Assembly: GCA_023055355.1 (NCBI GenBank)
Contig: JALJCS010000037.1
Location: 5,146,001-5,210,000 of the forward strand
Source: Agelaius tricolor
Taxonomy: Eukaryota; Chordata; Aves; Passeriformes; Icteridae
DNA length: 64,000 bases
Reading direction: 5' to 3'
Shown: positions 10,877 through 23,160 of the stretch, piece by piece
Position numbering within the stretch: the stretch's first letter is position 1
Layout of the letters: every line of letters begins with the position of its first letter
Program-made: the position numbers and the translations under genes
Notes under the pieces: generated by a model
Databases searched by the model: none
The model's input: only the letters and a program-made list of their open reading frames with translations
Told to the model about the DNA's origin: nothing

Positions 10877-13800
10877 TCAGCTTTTCTGGTTCAAGAGCCA
10901 GGAGAAGAGCAGTTTCCTGGGCCGGGGCCTCCTGGCCTGCCGGATGCGCATGGCCCGTGGGGACCGCCACACCTTGATGGTGGTGTCATCACTGGCTGTC
11001 AGCAGCAGCTCCTGCTCCACTGGGCTGAATGCCACTGAGTTCACCACATTGTCATGCTGCAGCTTGGCCAGGCAGATGTTGTAGTGCCGATCCCAGATGT
11101 AGCCGTGTCGATCCTCTGCCCCACTGGGGTGGAGAGACAGGGGTCAGGGTGTCCCACTGGTCCCAGTGTCAGCCCAGCAGCCCCAACACCCTGCCCTTCC
11201 CACTCCTGTTCTTCTGTGGGGATGGGGGCAGAGGGTACCCAAGCCCCTGTCTCCATGAGCTTCATACTGCGCAGGCAGCTCCCTCTGGGATCCAGGGCCT
11301 CTCAGCTCAGCCCACAGCACCCGCAGCCCCAAGAAGGGCATTTGCCACCTGCCACCAAACACACCACAGGCCCAGATTTACCCTTTCCTCAGGGATTTAA
11401 GGCAGGGTATTTACAGCAGGACCAGGGCAGCCACCCTTTATCAGCACTTTCCAAGTCAGTCCCTCTGCTCTTTCCAATCCCACTCCCTGCTTTCCTTCCA
11501 ACACACAGGAGTGTTCTGCTCACACGGCCATCCCATAGCAACATGCCCAGGCCTTCCCAGATGCAGGATCAGGATCCTGCCACCCCCCTCACCTCGCTAC
11601 GAAGTCCCTGCTGACGTCCAGGAAGATGAAGAAACACTCCTCGTTGGGTGTGTAGGCGCGGTGTGCGCGCAGCGCTCGCTTCACCTCCTTCATGGTCTTC
11701 AGGTCGAACACATGCAGGTCTATCTCCTCAGCGATGGGAGGCGGCTGCATCGGATCTGAGATGACGCAGTCCCGTGGCCAGGCCCGGCTGTTCACATACA
11801 GGTACCTTGGGGAGGGCAGAGAGGGGTTACCTGCACTGCGCCAGAGTGCACAGAGCCCCCTGGCACAGCAGGGATGGAGCCTGCAGCCCAGCTCACTGAA
11901 ATCCAGGCTGAAACAGGGAATGGACTGCTGGAACACTCCTGGCCGTATCTGGAAAGGACCACTGCACCTGAAAGGTGATGCTAGGGGTCAGGTCACACCT
12001 CTCTAATCTCACTGGAACTATCTTTAACAATGGGGCTGTCTTCTGGGCAGCACATGTAGGGGGACTCTTCCCCCTTGCTCCATTCAGGTGAGACCCCACC
12101 TGCAGAGCTGCCTCCAGCTCTGGGAACCCAACACAAGAACAATGTGGAGATGCTGGACTCCAGAGAAGGCCAGGGAGATACTCCAAGGGCTGGGGCCTCT
12201 CTGCTCTGGAGCCTGGGAGAGCTGGGGGTGTTCAGCTTGGAGAAGAGAAGGCTCCAGAGATACCTCAGAGACCCTTCCAGGGCCTAAAGGGGCTCCAAAA
12301 GAGCTGAAGAGGGACCTGGGACAGAGAGACAAGACAAACGGAATGGCTTCCCACTGCCAGAGGGCAGGGTTACGTGGGCTATTGGGAAGAAATTGTTCCC
12401 TATGAGGGTTGGAAGACCCTGACACAGGTTGCCCGGAGCAGCTGTGGCTGCCCCATCCCTGAAGTGTTCAAGACCAAGTGGACGGAGCATGAGCACCCTG
12501 GGATAGTGGAAGGTGTCCCTGCCCATGGCAGGGGGTGGGGATTAGATGGTTTTTAAGCTACCTTCCAACACAAACCATCCTAGGATTCTATGGATGATCT
12601 ACCTCAGGAACAAGACACATTGGTGTGGGTAGCTCCTCCACTCTCAGAAGGAGCCACCCTGTCCTGAGCTGGCTCAGGAATACATTCCTGACACGGCTGG
12701 GGGCAAAGCTCAGCAGTAACACACCATCACCACCTGGATCAGCAGGCACCCAATCCATCCACCACTTCATGTCCTGGTCACCCTACAGAGCCTGTGAGCA
12801 GCTCTTGCCCACCCTGGCAGTTGCTGAAGCCCTCTGTGCTCACCGGTGGTCAGGGGAGAGGCCCATGCCAATGATGTGCCCATGGATGTCGATGACGTGA
12901 TCCAGGGAGTCAAAGAACTCGTCTGAGCGCCGCTCCTCCCCCAGCACTGGCCCTGCAGTTGTCATCTGATGGGGCAGGATCCTTTTAATCCCTGTGGGAC
13001 AGAAAGCAGAGGGAGGCAGTTCCATAGGCTGCTGCCAGCAGGGCTGGGGGAGGTCCCAGGCTTCAGGGAGGCGCTTCCCTTGGTGCGGGTAAGAAAGGAG
13101 AAACCGGCTTGCTGTGCAAGGTCTGGGACAGGGCTGCTGTCCTGGCCAGGCTCCTTCAGGTGGGCTGCACATCAAACCCTAGACAGGGAGATCCCAGTGC
13201 CTGAGCCAGACCTTGCCTCAGCCATCTCTGGAGCACATGGAAGCTGCGTTGGCCCAGGAGACACGCTAGTTGTAGAAGGGTTTTTCTCCGAAATGATTCC
13301 CTGGGCTGAGCCCATTCTCTGCAGTAGCCAGCCTGGAGCAGCCCAGCAGATGCATGAGCTGTGGCAGGGTTTTCCCCTGACACTGTCAAGTGCAGATGGG
13401 GATCTGTCCCAGAAAGTTTAAAGAACAGACATTTAAACCCAAACCGTGCTCAAGTAATTTGTAGCTTCTCAACCTCCTGACTAAATGAGACAAGTGATGG
13501 GTCAAGCCCTGTCCCCTTCCAGCTCTGAAGAGGTCCAAAACACAAACAGACCCACAAATGGTCCATCCCCAACAGCTTCCTGGAGGACCCCTGTGAGCCT
13601 CAGTAGCTCCTGGGCACACACAGGCTTCATCCTCAGCAGGTCCAGGGGAGCTGGAAGGTGGCCCAGCCCAGCCCATCCCATCGCCCCTCTGGAGGAATTG
13701 CTAACAACACCTTTGATTTTAGCCCTCTCCTGCAGCCCAACAAGATACAGGTGACACCCCATTACAGCTCAAGTCCAAGGCCATTCCTAATATTTCTTCC

Positions 13801-16800
13801 CCTGAGCCTGGGACCTTTGAGAAAGGACTGGTGTTCTTCCACCCCACTGGTGCTGCTCACCAGCATCTTCATCTTCACTTCCACAGCACCATGCTCCCTG
13901 TTCCAAACTCAAACACACACGAGTCAGCAGGACAGGCTGCTCAACCTGGAATCAGCATGAGAAATGGGAACTCAAGTTCACGCTGGAGCAGCACTGCACA
14001 GAGTGGGAGGTGAGCACAGAGTGAGCTCCTTCAGGTCCTGTGGGCACAGAGCAGCTGCACAGGACCAGTTCTGCACACAAACCAAAGGGTAAACGACACT
14101 GCAGTGACTCATGGTGGGACAGGAACTGAGCCAGTGTCCAGCCCTGCAAGCAGCAGCCTGTACTGCAAGTGCTGGCTTCCAGCCAGGGAGTTAACAGAGC
14201 TCAAAGGCATCGCACAAATCCCTCAGCCCTGGGAGGCTGCGGAGGAATTGGGGAGCCCAAAGGCCCTGCCTTGGTGTGTGGCAGCCTGCAGTCTGAAAGG
14301 TGGCCTCAGCTCAGCCCAGGGGATCCAGGTGCTGCCTCAGCTCAGCCCAGGGGTGAGTCAACATGGCTGTCTGCAAACCCAGCCCACAGGCAGGAGGAGC
14401 ATGAAGCAGAGCTCATTCAGTCCAGGTCATATTCCTAACTGAGGTGGGCAAAGACTAAGCTGCTTACAGCTCTGGAAACTGCCTTCCCCTGCCTTAATGG
14501 GCTGTACTGGTGTGGGACCATGTCATGGGAAAGTCAGGAGAGCAAGAAAGCAAGGCTGTAACTGTGTGAGCAGTGAAAAGAACTGAAACCATCTGGCTTC
14601 ACAGCAGTCTTGTCTGGGAACAGCTCCCTCCTTCCCCACACTCCTGGTCCTTTCCACGTCTCTGCCAGCTTTATGGTTTCTTGTGGAAACAGCCAGTCTC
14701 CCTACTCCTGCTCCCCACTGAGGAGCTCCCCGAGGATTTCCTGTAAATTCAGGCTCTGCTAGACCTGTAGTCTTAACAGGGGTGCTGCAGGTGAGAGCAA
14801 GTGACATCTTAACACAGGACAAGGTCACCAGCAATGCCACGGCCTGGCGCATGCCACACCCACAGCACATTGCACCCCACTAGTACAACAGAGGAGGCTG
14901 CAACCTGCCCAGCCTCACTCACCACACAAACTGCTGGGGCAGTGAATCATCCCCTTGGAAACCTCCCCAGTCCCAAGTGTCTTACTGAGGCTGGATGCCC
15001 ACATAAGGGTGGTTCCACCCATGGCAGAGGGGAGGCAGGCAAGGGGCAGGGGCACTGCACAAGTGACTCACACATCAACTCCATGCTGCTCAGACCATCC
15101 CTGTCTACCCCCATAAGAGAACAGGACCAAGGTCCCTCCACACACTCCTCCAGGGCAACTGCCATCCTGCCCCTGCACCCACTGCTGCTCATGGCTGGTG
15201 TCCTTAATCAGAAGCTCTTTCTGGCTTTTCTGCTCAGCCCTTGCCATGACTTTGGCCACGTATCATGCTGGCAGCAACAAAACAACCCTCAGGCAAGTGG
15301 AGGAGGTGAAACTCCCCACAGTGATGGGGCCTCTCAGAACCCAGAGCAAACCCCAGTTCACACCTCACAAACAGCAGAAAGACCAAGTCTTTTCCTGACC
15401 CAAATCTCAAGCACATCTGCAGCCCAGGCCCCTAGGGAGCCCCGGCTGTACCAGGCTCAGACCCAGCCTTACCTATCTGGTGCGGGGAGTAGGTGAGGCA
15501 TCCTGTGGTGAAGATCAAGTACTTTGTCTTGCTGTTGCTGTCTGTGGGGAGCAGGTTTGGCTCGGGCGGTTTAGTTCTGTTTCGCACAAACAGCTCGGCC
15601 ACCTTTGTCTCCAGCTCTGTCTCGGTCATGGCAGGCCTCACATGGCCCTCCATGATCCCATCAAAGAGCTGCTGCAGCCCATGCTCTGCTGGCACACCCC
15701 CGGCATCTGGCAATTCCTGTACGGCTGGCTCCGGAGGCGGCTTGGGCTTGGCCCCTTCTTCCTCACTGTCACTGCCGAGATCAAAGACTGGGCAGGTGGA
15801 GGAAGCAGCCAGCTGCTCCTCATAGTCCAGGAGCAGATCCGGGGAATCGTAGCGGCTACAGTCAGCCACCATCACGGTCCGGATGGTGCTGGCATTCAGG
15901 TTCTGGATTTTGAACAGTCTCTTCACTACATTCACATTCTCAGACTCAATGCCCTGTGAGCAGAGGGGGCAAGTGAGCAGGAACCACCCCAAGTCAGTCC
16001 CACAGTTCAAACCAAGACCTGAGCTAGCGCAGCAACACCAGCACCCACAGATCCCTCCACACTGTGTGTGGGGCACTGACACAAGAAGGGGCCCCAGGCT
16101 TGCCAGCTCTCCTGTGCTCCTTCCTATCCTGGATGGAGACAGAGTGAGAGAAAACATTCCTGCAGGCAGGCAGCAGTGGAGTGAGGAAGCACAGCAGCTG
16201 GGCAGCCCTGCTGCCACCATACCCTGAGGTGATCAGCTGGTACTACCTGGTGCTTTACAGTGCAGGGCCAGGAGCTGAACTTGATCCTTGTGGGTCCCTT
16301 CCACCCCAGGATACTCTACATTTTATGATTGACAAAGATTTCAGGAACAGGCCTCTGTGATAAGCATGAAGTAGGATTCCTCTGCCCCATAACAGCAGCG
16401 GCAGAGAATCCCTGTGCTCCTGGAGCATGCCTGTACCCCTCAGCAGGGGCAGCTTGGTATCTGCTCCAGACACACAGAGCAGGTCCTTCTCTGCCTCACT
16501 GTTCCCAGCTTGCAGCTGTACTCCCACGCCCCTGTTATGGGCAAGGTCCTTCCTGGCCTCTCAGGGATGGAAGGTGTAATGCTGGTGTAATGCCTCAGTG
16601 TAGCACGGAGATGTGGCTGTGGGAAAAGTCTCTGCTACCAGAGGATTTTACCTGGGGTCAGCATCTTGTTAAAATCACAAAACATGGGGCTGTGCAGGTG
16701 TGGCACTGAAACAGAGGCAAAACATGGGGAACCCGACTCAGCAGCCCAAGTGCTAGGGAGTGAATGAGCAGTTTGAGGCCATCACACTCAGCTCTCCAAG

Positions 16801-19800
16801 TCTCACCACGGAATCAGAGACAGCATCTGGCCCAAGAAACCTCAGCAAGACCAGGCAGGACTGAGCTCAGCCTCCAGCTCACACAAACACCCTGAGCTAC
16901 CAAGTGGGAGAAGGGCCATTGCTGGGACACATGCCAGGCTACAGCAGTCCCAGGACTAGCTTCAGACTATCAAGGACCTCAGCAGCCCTGCTGTTGGGCA
17001 ATGCACGCTGTGGAGCACTGCAGCCAACACCTCAGCCTAATTAATGTGGCAAAAGTTAATGAGATCTCAGGGCAGAGTTAGAATATTGCAGTGAGTATAA
17101 TAACACTGAGCATGGAGAAACCTCATGCAAGGGTTGCCCCGAGCTCAGGATCCTGAGGGCAAGTCAGAGGAGACAAACAGGGAGGACAGGAGGATTGAGC
17201 CACCCCTTCCCTGCAGCTTTCCCTCCCCCAGGAACCAGCAGGAAGCTGCACCGCCTGTGAAGCTGGAAGGAAGGCAGCTCACCTGGAAAGCATTGTTCAG
17301 CCACAGCACTGAGCAGGAGGTTATGCGTCCAATCCGATGCAGATTGCCTGATATCAAGTTGGTTTCGTTCAGCCAGCAGCCAAACACATCATAGGGCTTA
17401 TTCCTCACCCTGGAAAGCAGCGTGAAGTTCTCTGGAAGGGAAATATGAGTGTGAGGCAGTGACTTCCAGCAAGAGCCCTGGAGAAACCGTGTAGGACAGA
17501 GGAAGTGAATCCAGGTCTCTGTAGGAGGGGCCAACTCCCTTCCAGCTCCCAGCCACTGCTACAGAGACAGATTATTTCTCTTTTCTCCAGAGATGTGTGA
17601 TGATACCTTGCACAAAGGAAACCAAAATAACAGGGCAGTGCACAGAGCCAGAGCACAGAGCAATTCAACCTCCCGCCCTTTCCCTGAGCGGGGCCCGGAG
17701 CAGGCCCTGGGGACAAGAAGGAGTTAAACACATACAGAATTTCCCTCCCACCCCTGCGGCTTGGGGCCTCTCCAGCCAAGGCAGCTGTGCACTCCTACTG
17801 CACTCCTGATTGCTGGTACTGTGGACTCTGCACAAAGATGGTGAGATAACAGTGGGGATAAGCCTCATACACAGAGCTGCAGCAGAAGTGAAGGAGGCTC
17901 AGGTGACAACACCTCAGAAAGCCCTGTGAGACCTAAGGGTGAGACTAGGGCCACAAAGGTGACCTGAGAGCTGGATGCAGCCACTTTCCTCTGGAGATGG
18001 GCTGAGAGGGCTGGGTGTGTCCAGCCTGAAGAAGAGAAGACTCTGACAAGACCTTAGAGCTCCAAAAGAGCTGGAGAGGAACCTGGGACAAGGGATGGAG
18101 AGACAGGACTCAGGGAATGGCTTCCCACTGCCAGAGGGCAGGGATGGATGGGATATTGGGAATTAGGAATTGCTCCCTATGAGGGTTGGAAGGCCCTGGC
18201 ACAGGGTGCCCAGAGCAGCTGTGACTGACCAGGATCCCTGGAAGTGTCCAAGGCCAGGTTGGATGAGGCTTGGAGCAACCTGGGATAGTGGAAGATGTCC
18301 CTGCCCATGGCAGGGGGTTGGAATAAGCTGAGCCTTAAGGTCTCTTCCAACCCAAACCATTCCGGGTTTTTGTAGCTCTATGCCAAGCACCACATATGCC
18401 ATAGGCAGGAGCTTCAAGATGAGTGATGTGGATAACCCTTGCCCACACTGGCACTTAGAAGAGAAGTGAGGGTAAATACACAACCACTGCCTTGAGGTGT
18501 TGCTGCAGTGACCTGAACAGAGTTAAGGCTGTCTGTGAGGTTTCCCCTCTAGAACTGTGATTGGAGCCCCTCAGCTGAGGAGTCAGGACGAGCTGAGACA
18601 AGGCTACTGCACACCCAAAGAAGAAGGGAACCCCCTCACCCAGCACTCATATGCCCCAGGGAGCCCCAGGGAAGCCCCACTTACCCATGCTGATGACAGC
18701 AATCTCCCCCGAGGAGGAGTTGTGAGGCCCCACAAAGACACCAGATACCAGCAGGAGGGAGTCATCAGAGTTGAACTGGGAGAACTGAGTGTAGCTCCAG
18801 TTGTATGGCCTCATGTTGGAGCTGTGCTGCAGGGAGATGTCCAGCTCATTGCTCCAGATCTACAGAGAGATGGGACAGTCAGAAAGCTGCTGAGAAGGCT
18901 GAGAGTGGTTCTCCTTTATCTGTTCTGCCAGTGCTCACCAGGACATGAAAAACAAACAGTATCAAAAACCCCATTTAACTGCCTTCTGCTCACCACATCC
19001 CTGTCCATTTCCCTGACAGAAAATGGAGAGGGGCCAAATGGAGAACTGCTGCTCCACTAGCCAGAGGAGGTGTTCAGGCAGTGAATGGTGCTATCACAGC
19101 TGGATTTCCAGCATGTTCAGACAGATTCCTCCCAGGACAACCACTCAGGGAAGACATGATCCATTGCAGTGGATCATTATCTCCCTAGTCTTCATCAGAC
19201 CCAGGGCACAACAGGACACTGATCTGCACCTAGAAAGCAAAGCATCTCGGCCACCTCCACACACACTCAGGCTGGAGCTCCACGCAGCCCTCAAGGCTAC
19301 ATTTGCACAAGTCATTAGTTCTATGGCTTAGAAGACAGCTCAGCACCCACAGGAACCAGCCCATGTCCAGGGACATCTGGTCAAACCTCTCCACAGACTT
19401 GCCAAAGCCTGCTCAGGGCTAAGCCCCACTGGACCAAGGCTGCAAGAGCTGGACAGGGCACCTACCACTTTACCTTGACCGTGCAGTCTTTGGAGCATGA
19501 TGCAAACAGGCAGCCAGAGTGGGAGAAGCTCAGGTGCAAAACTTGGTCATTATGCTCCTTCAGGGCCTGCACCTCCACGCAAGGGATAGTGTCGTAGAGC
19601 CTCTGGAACTCATCGTACCACGAGACAGCACCTGCAGCACAGAGCAGGGACACAGGGCAGAAGTGTGAGGGGAGGGAAGCAGAGCTGGGTTAAACATGGC
19701 ACCAGGCTCTAATAAACCAATCCTGGCTCCTGTGAGCAAGGCCAGGAGCTCTGCTGGGGCACCAACCCAGGGCTGCAGCTCAGCTACCAGCCCTCAGCAT

Positions 19801-22086
19801 TTTCTTCAGCAGCTTCCCTACTCCTACACACAAAAACCCCTTTCTTCCAGTACACACACAGCTCCACAGCACACTTCTGCTTTCCAAACCAGCACTGAAC
19901 CAGCCCAGGCAGAGGTGCTGGCTGTCAGACCAAAACAGTCCTGAGAAGGAACATGTGTGCCAGCACAACCAAATCAAACAGGTGGGACAAGAGGGAAGCT
20001 GCTCCTCACCATACCCAGCTCTGCGCTGATTACCTCTGTCTTGTCTAACACAGAATTAAGACGGCTCTAGAAAGGGTCTGGGACCAGGAAAAAAACATCT
20101 CCATGAGGGAAGAGACTTGGAAAAATAAAAGAGAAGAACAGAAGCTGAGCACAGCGTGCTGAGCACAGCCTGGGGCACACTCATGGGAGTCTTACTGATG
20201 GACAATAAAAAACAAATAAAGAAAATTTTTAATGAAGGGCCCAGCCAGGCAGCCTACAGACTTCTTGCAGCAGCAAATCCCAGAGAAGCAAAGAGGATTA
20301 GACATGTATATGGATAAGGGCCAACTTTCCTTGTGACACTGAACAGGACTGAAGGATTTTTTGGAACATGCTGCAGTCCAGGAGGCACCTGCTCCTGTAG
20401 GCAGGGACCAGCTTGCTGCCCAGCACATCAAACTGCTGCTCAAGGCTTCAGCCCCCTCTGAACCTCCTGGTCCTAGCCCATTCAGCTGGGAAAAGCCTGG
20501 GCAGGCCCCATCTGGCCAAGCAAACCCAACATTTCATCTTACAGACCCACTGCATACCATTCCTCTAACCATGGGGCTGCCCAGGGCAGCCCCCAAACTC
20601 ATGCTCTAGCCCCTGCCCACGCCTGCCAGCTGTCCCTGCCCTGCTGCCCTGTGCAGGGTGCCCACAGCTCCCTGTCAGAGAGGGGCCTGAATACCTTACT
20701 GAGCTACACCAACTGCTTGATCCTAATTAGTGCTCAAGAACAGGGCTGGCAGCTGACTAAGCAGCTCCAGGAGGCTGGGAGGGAATGAGCCTGGTCAAAA
20801 GGCTTCAGAAAAACCCTAAAGAGAACATCCTCAGCCCCATGGAGCTCCCAGGGTCTGCAAGAGCAAAGTCACATAGCCTGGAGGAATCCCATCAACATCC
20901 ACTTCCCCTGAGAGCCCTCCTGCAGTGCTGTTCCTGCTGCAAGGAGATCAGCTCCCACTGCCTGATCCTTGGCATTTCTTCCTGCCCTTCTGTAGCCACT
21001 GCAATTCCCAACCCAGGATCCAATTCCCTCAGCCACAGCTGGGGTCCCCCACACAGCCCCACAACACACCGGGAATGGGCTGCTTGAGGAGAAACCCCCC
21101 TGGGCAGCAAGGGCCCCTCTGCCAGCTCCCAGCTGGTGAGACAGAGCTGGCTGATCCTTCCAGACTGCACCAAACTGCTTCCAGCACTGGATGCTCAGCA
21201 GGGAGCAGAGCTGTGATCACACAACTGCCACCCCCAAGCCTTCTGACAGCTCGGCCAGGGACAGCCCTATCAGGCTCTGTCAGCTCCTGTTGTGAGCCCA
21301 GATCAAGTCCAACCTGTCCTGGTGCTGTAGGGCAGGTGCTGACTCAGCACATGTCCCCAGTGCTGTCACAGGGCCACACATCCCCCAGACAGCACAGGTG
21401 TCCCCGCAGAGCCCAGCCCCTGGGACCCTCAAAGCAGCCAATGGTGCTTGTGGCAGTGCCTGCTCCAGCTGCAGAACGGAGAGAGCTGCAGCAGAGGGGC
21501 TGCCAAGTCCAAGAAAGGCCAAGCTGGCAGTGATTCCACAGATCCCATGAAGGCTGGGATGCAGCAGCCTGTGGTGACTCACTGCAGCTCCCGGGATCTC
21601 CTTGGACAGCAGCTCCAGAGAGCACCTGCCTAGAGAGCTCAGGAAACCTTCTTTCTGTGAAAAGAAGGGAAAGGCAAAGCATTTTCAGCACTTTGACCCC
21701 CATTTCTGAAGGGTCTGGGCAGACCCAGAGCCCCTCCCGTGCACATCTCAGCCCAGGGCACTGTGACACAGCTGAGGTAACGTGTTTCGGGGGTTCCAGC
21801 ACCTGGCAGCGGCGGGCAGAGCGGGGGGAGCGCAGCCTCCGTCCCGAGCTCACGGCAGGTGCCGCCCCCCGATCAGCCCCGCGCCCCAGAGCGCACCTGG
21901 GTGCCGCGGCACGTCCCGGGACACGCGGTAGTAGCGGTAGAAAAGCTCCTTCCACAGGAATTCGTCGCGGGCCACAGCGCGCCACTGCTGGCAGACAAGC
22001 CCCACTGAGAGCACGTCGGCGTGGTCCAGGTACAGAAAGATCTCGAACAGGACAGTGTCCGGGAGCCGGGGGCAGCCCGCGTCCAT
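10877..22086 (-). CDS. FBXW5: F-box and WD-repeat protein 5
   Basis: FBXW5 is a substrate receptor for cullin-RING ubiquitin ligases. In mammals it works with SKP1-CUL1 on SAS-6 and Eps8, and with DDB1-CUL4 on TSC2. Eight coding exons, read 22086 to 10877: 21897-22086, 19474-19631, 18685-18859, 17283-17431, 15473-15953, 12844-12991, 11593-11805 and 10877-11123. Every junction is GT-AG and in phase, giving 586 residues plus TGA; human has 566. The F-box lies near residues 5-50 (LPDTVLFEIFLYLDHADVLS, then VCQQWRAVARDEFLWKELFY). WD repeats follow (DQVLHLSFSHSG, then FASCSKDCTVKIW; late repeats HGYIWDRHYN and LLLTASDDTTIKVWRSP). The large exon at 15473-15953 carries an acidic, proline-rich insert (LGSDSEEEGAKPKPPPEP) that accounts for most of the extra length. 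The start is the only ATG giving a full F-box. It is head to head with C8G. Confidence 0.97.
12085..12592 (+). repeat. CR1 LINE 3' fragment in FBXW5 intron
   Basis: A roughly 500-bp 3'-truncated CR1 copy, antisense to FBXW5, lies in the intron between the exons at 12844 and 11805. Recognisable blocks in order: 'gagaccccacctgcagagctgc', 'ttcagcttggagaagagaaggctc', 'cactgccagagggcaggg', 'cacaggttgcccggagcagctg', 'tgggatagtggaaggtgtccc', and the end 'aaccatcctaggattctat'. Confidence 0.92.
17988..18376 (+). repeat. CR1 LINE 3' fragment in FBXW5 intron
   Basis: A second 3'-end CR1 copy sits in the same orientation and has the same ordered blocks as the 12.1-12.6 kb element (gccctggcacagggtgccc, ggagcaacctgggatagtgg, gtctcttccaacccaaacc). 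It lies between the FBXW5 exons at 18685 and 17431. Confidence 0.92.
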
Positions 22087-23160
22087 CGTGTCATTCTGCC
22101 GCCGCGCCTGGAACCGAGCGCGGTGCCGGTGTCAGGCCCGGAACGGGGACGCGCACCCACCGAGGGCCCGCGGCCCTCCCGAGCCTTTCCCGCTGCTCCC
22201 TTCGTGCCATGCCTGGTGCCCTGGTAGCGCCCGGGGCCAGTGTCCCCTCCCTCGCCGTGCCCGCTGTCCCCGGTGTCTCCCATGGCCGGTGCTCCGCCTG
22301 TGCCGTGCCCGGTGTTCCCTGTGCCCGGTGTCCCCGGTGTTCCCCGTGGCCGGTGTTCCCCCCGTGCCGTGCCCAGTGTCCCCGGTGTTCCCCGTGCCCG
22401 ATGCTCCCCCTGTGCCGTGCCCGGTGTACCCCGTGGCCGGTGTTCCCCGTGCCCGGTGTTCCCCCCGTGCCGTGCCCGGTGTCCCCGCTGTCCCCCCGCA
22501 CCTCGGCGGCTCCGCTGCCCCCGCCCCGCCGCGCCACTTCCGGCCGGCGCTGCCGGCGCTCCCCCGCCGGCCAATCACCGGGCGCGTCCGGCCGCAGTCC
22601 CGACGGCTCGAGCAGAGAGCTCCCCGCAGCGTGCCAGACGCAGCGAGCCGAGCGCGGCGCGATCGCTCACGAGTGCCTCTGCCGCGACAGCGCTGCCCCG
22701 CCCCGCCCCGCCCCGCCCGGTCCGACCGCGCCCCCTCAGACCACGCCTCATAGGACACGCCTATGTCCCGTTAAGCCACGCCCTGTTCCAAACAGGCCCC
22801 GCCCGGCCCGGGAGCCCCCCGGCCCGGCCCGGCCCCGCCCCGCCCCGCCCTTCCTCAGCCGCCAGCCCTGTCCCGGCCCCGCTCTCTGCGCTCCAGCCCG
22901 GCCCTGCGCTCACCCTGGCCATGACCCCGTCCAGCCGCCCCCGGGGCTTCTGGCTCCCGGCCGTGCCCGCCTGGCCCCGCCGCTTCCCAGCAGCGCCGGC
23001 CTCGCACAGCAGCACATGGCGGCCCTGCGCACCCTCCTGCTCCTCGGGCTGCTCCTTACGGCGAGGGGGCAGAGGGCGGCGCGGAGACGGCGGCCGCCCC
23101 CTCCCCAGAGTGCGCTCGAAAAAGTGGTGGCTCAGGAGGCGCTCAGCCTCCACCAGGTGA
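21790..23160. promoter_or_regulatory. CpG-rich head-to-head promoter region, FBXW5/C8G
   Basis: The two start codons (22086 minus, 23016 plus) are 930 bp apart and the interval is very GC- and CpG-rich. Several CCGCCCC/CCCCGCC GC-box strings lie around 22690-22725 and 22830-22850. No TATA box was seen for either gene. CpG-island promoters are usual for housekeeping genes such as FBXW5; sharing by C8G is inferred from proximity. An ATG at 22921 in good context opens an out-of-frame reading frame overlapping the C8G start. It would be an upstream ORF if transcription begins before it. Confidence 0.7.
22245..22495. repeat. Degenerate GC-rich minisatellite
   Basis: Imperfect tandem units of the form 'ccggtgttccccgtgcc' and 'ccgtgccgtgcccggtgt' repeat over about 250 bp between the FBXW5 start and C8G. 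Because the units lack stop codons, several frames on both strands look open across it; these are not genes. Confidence 0.8.
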
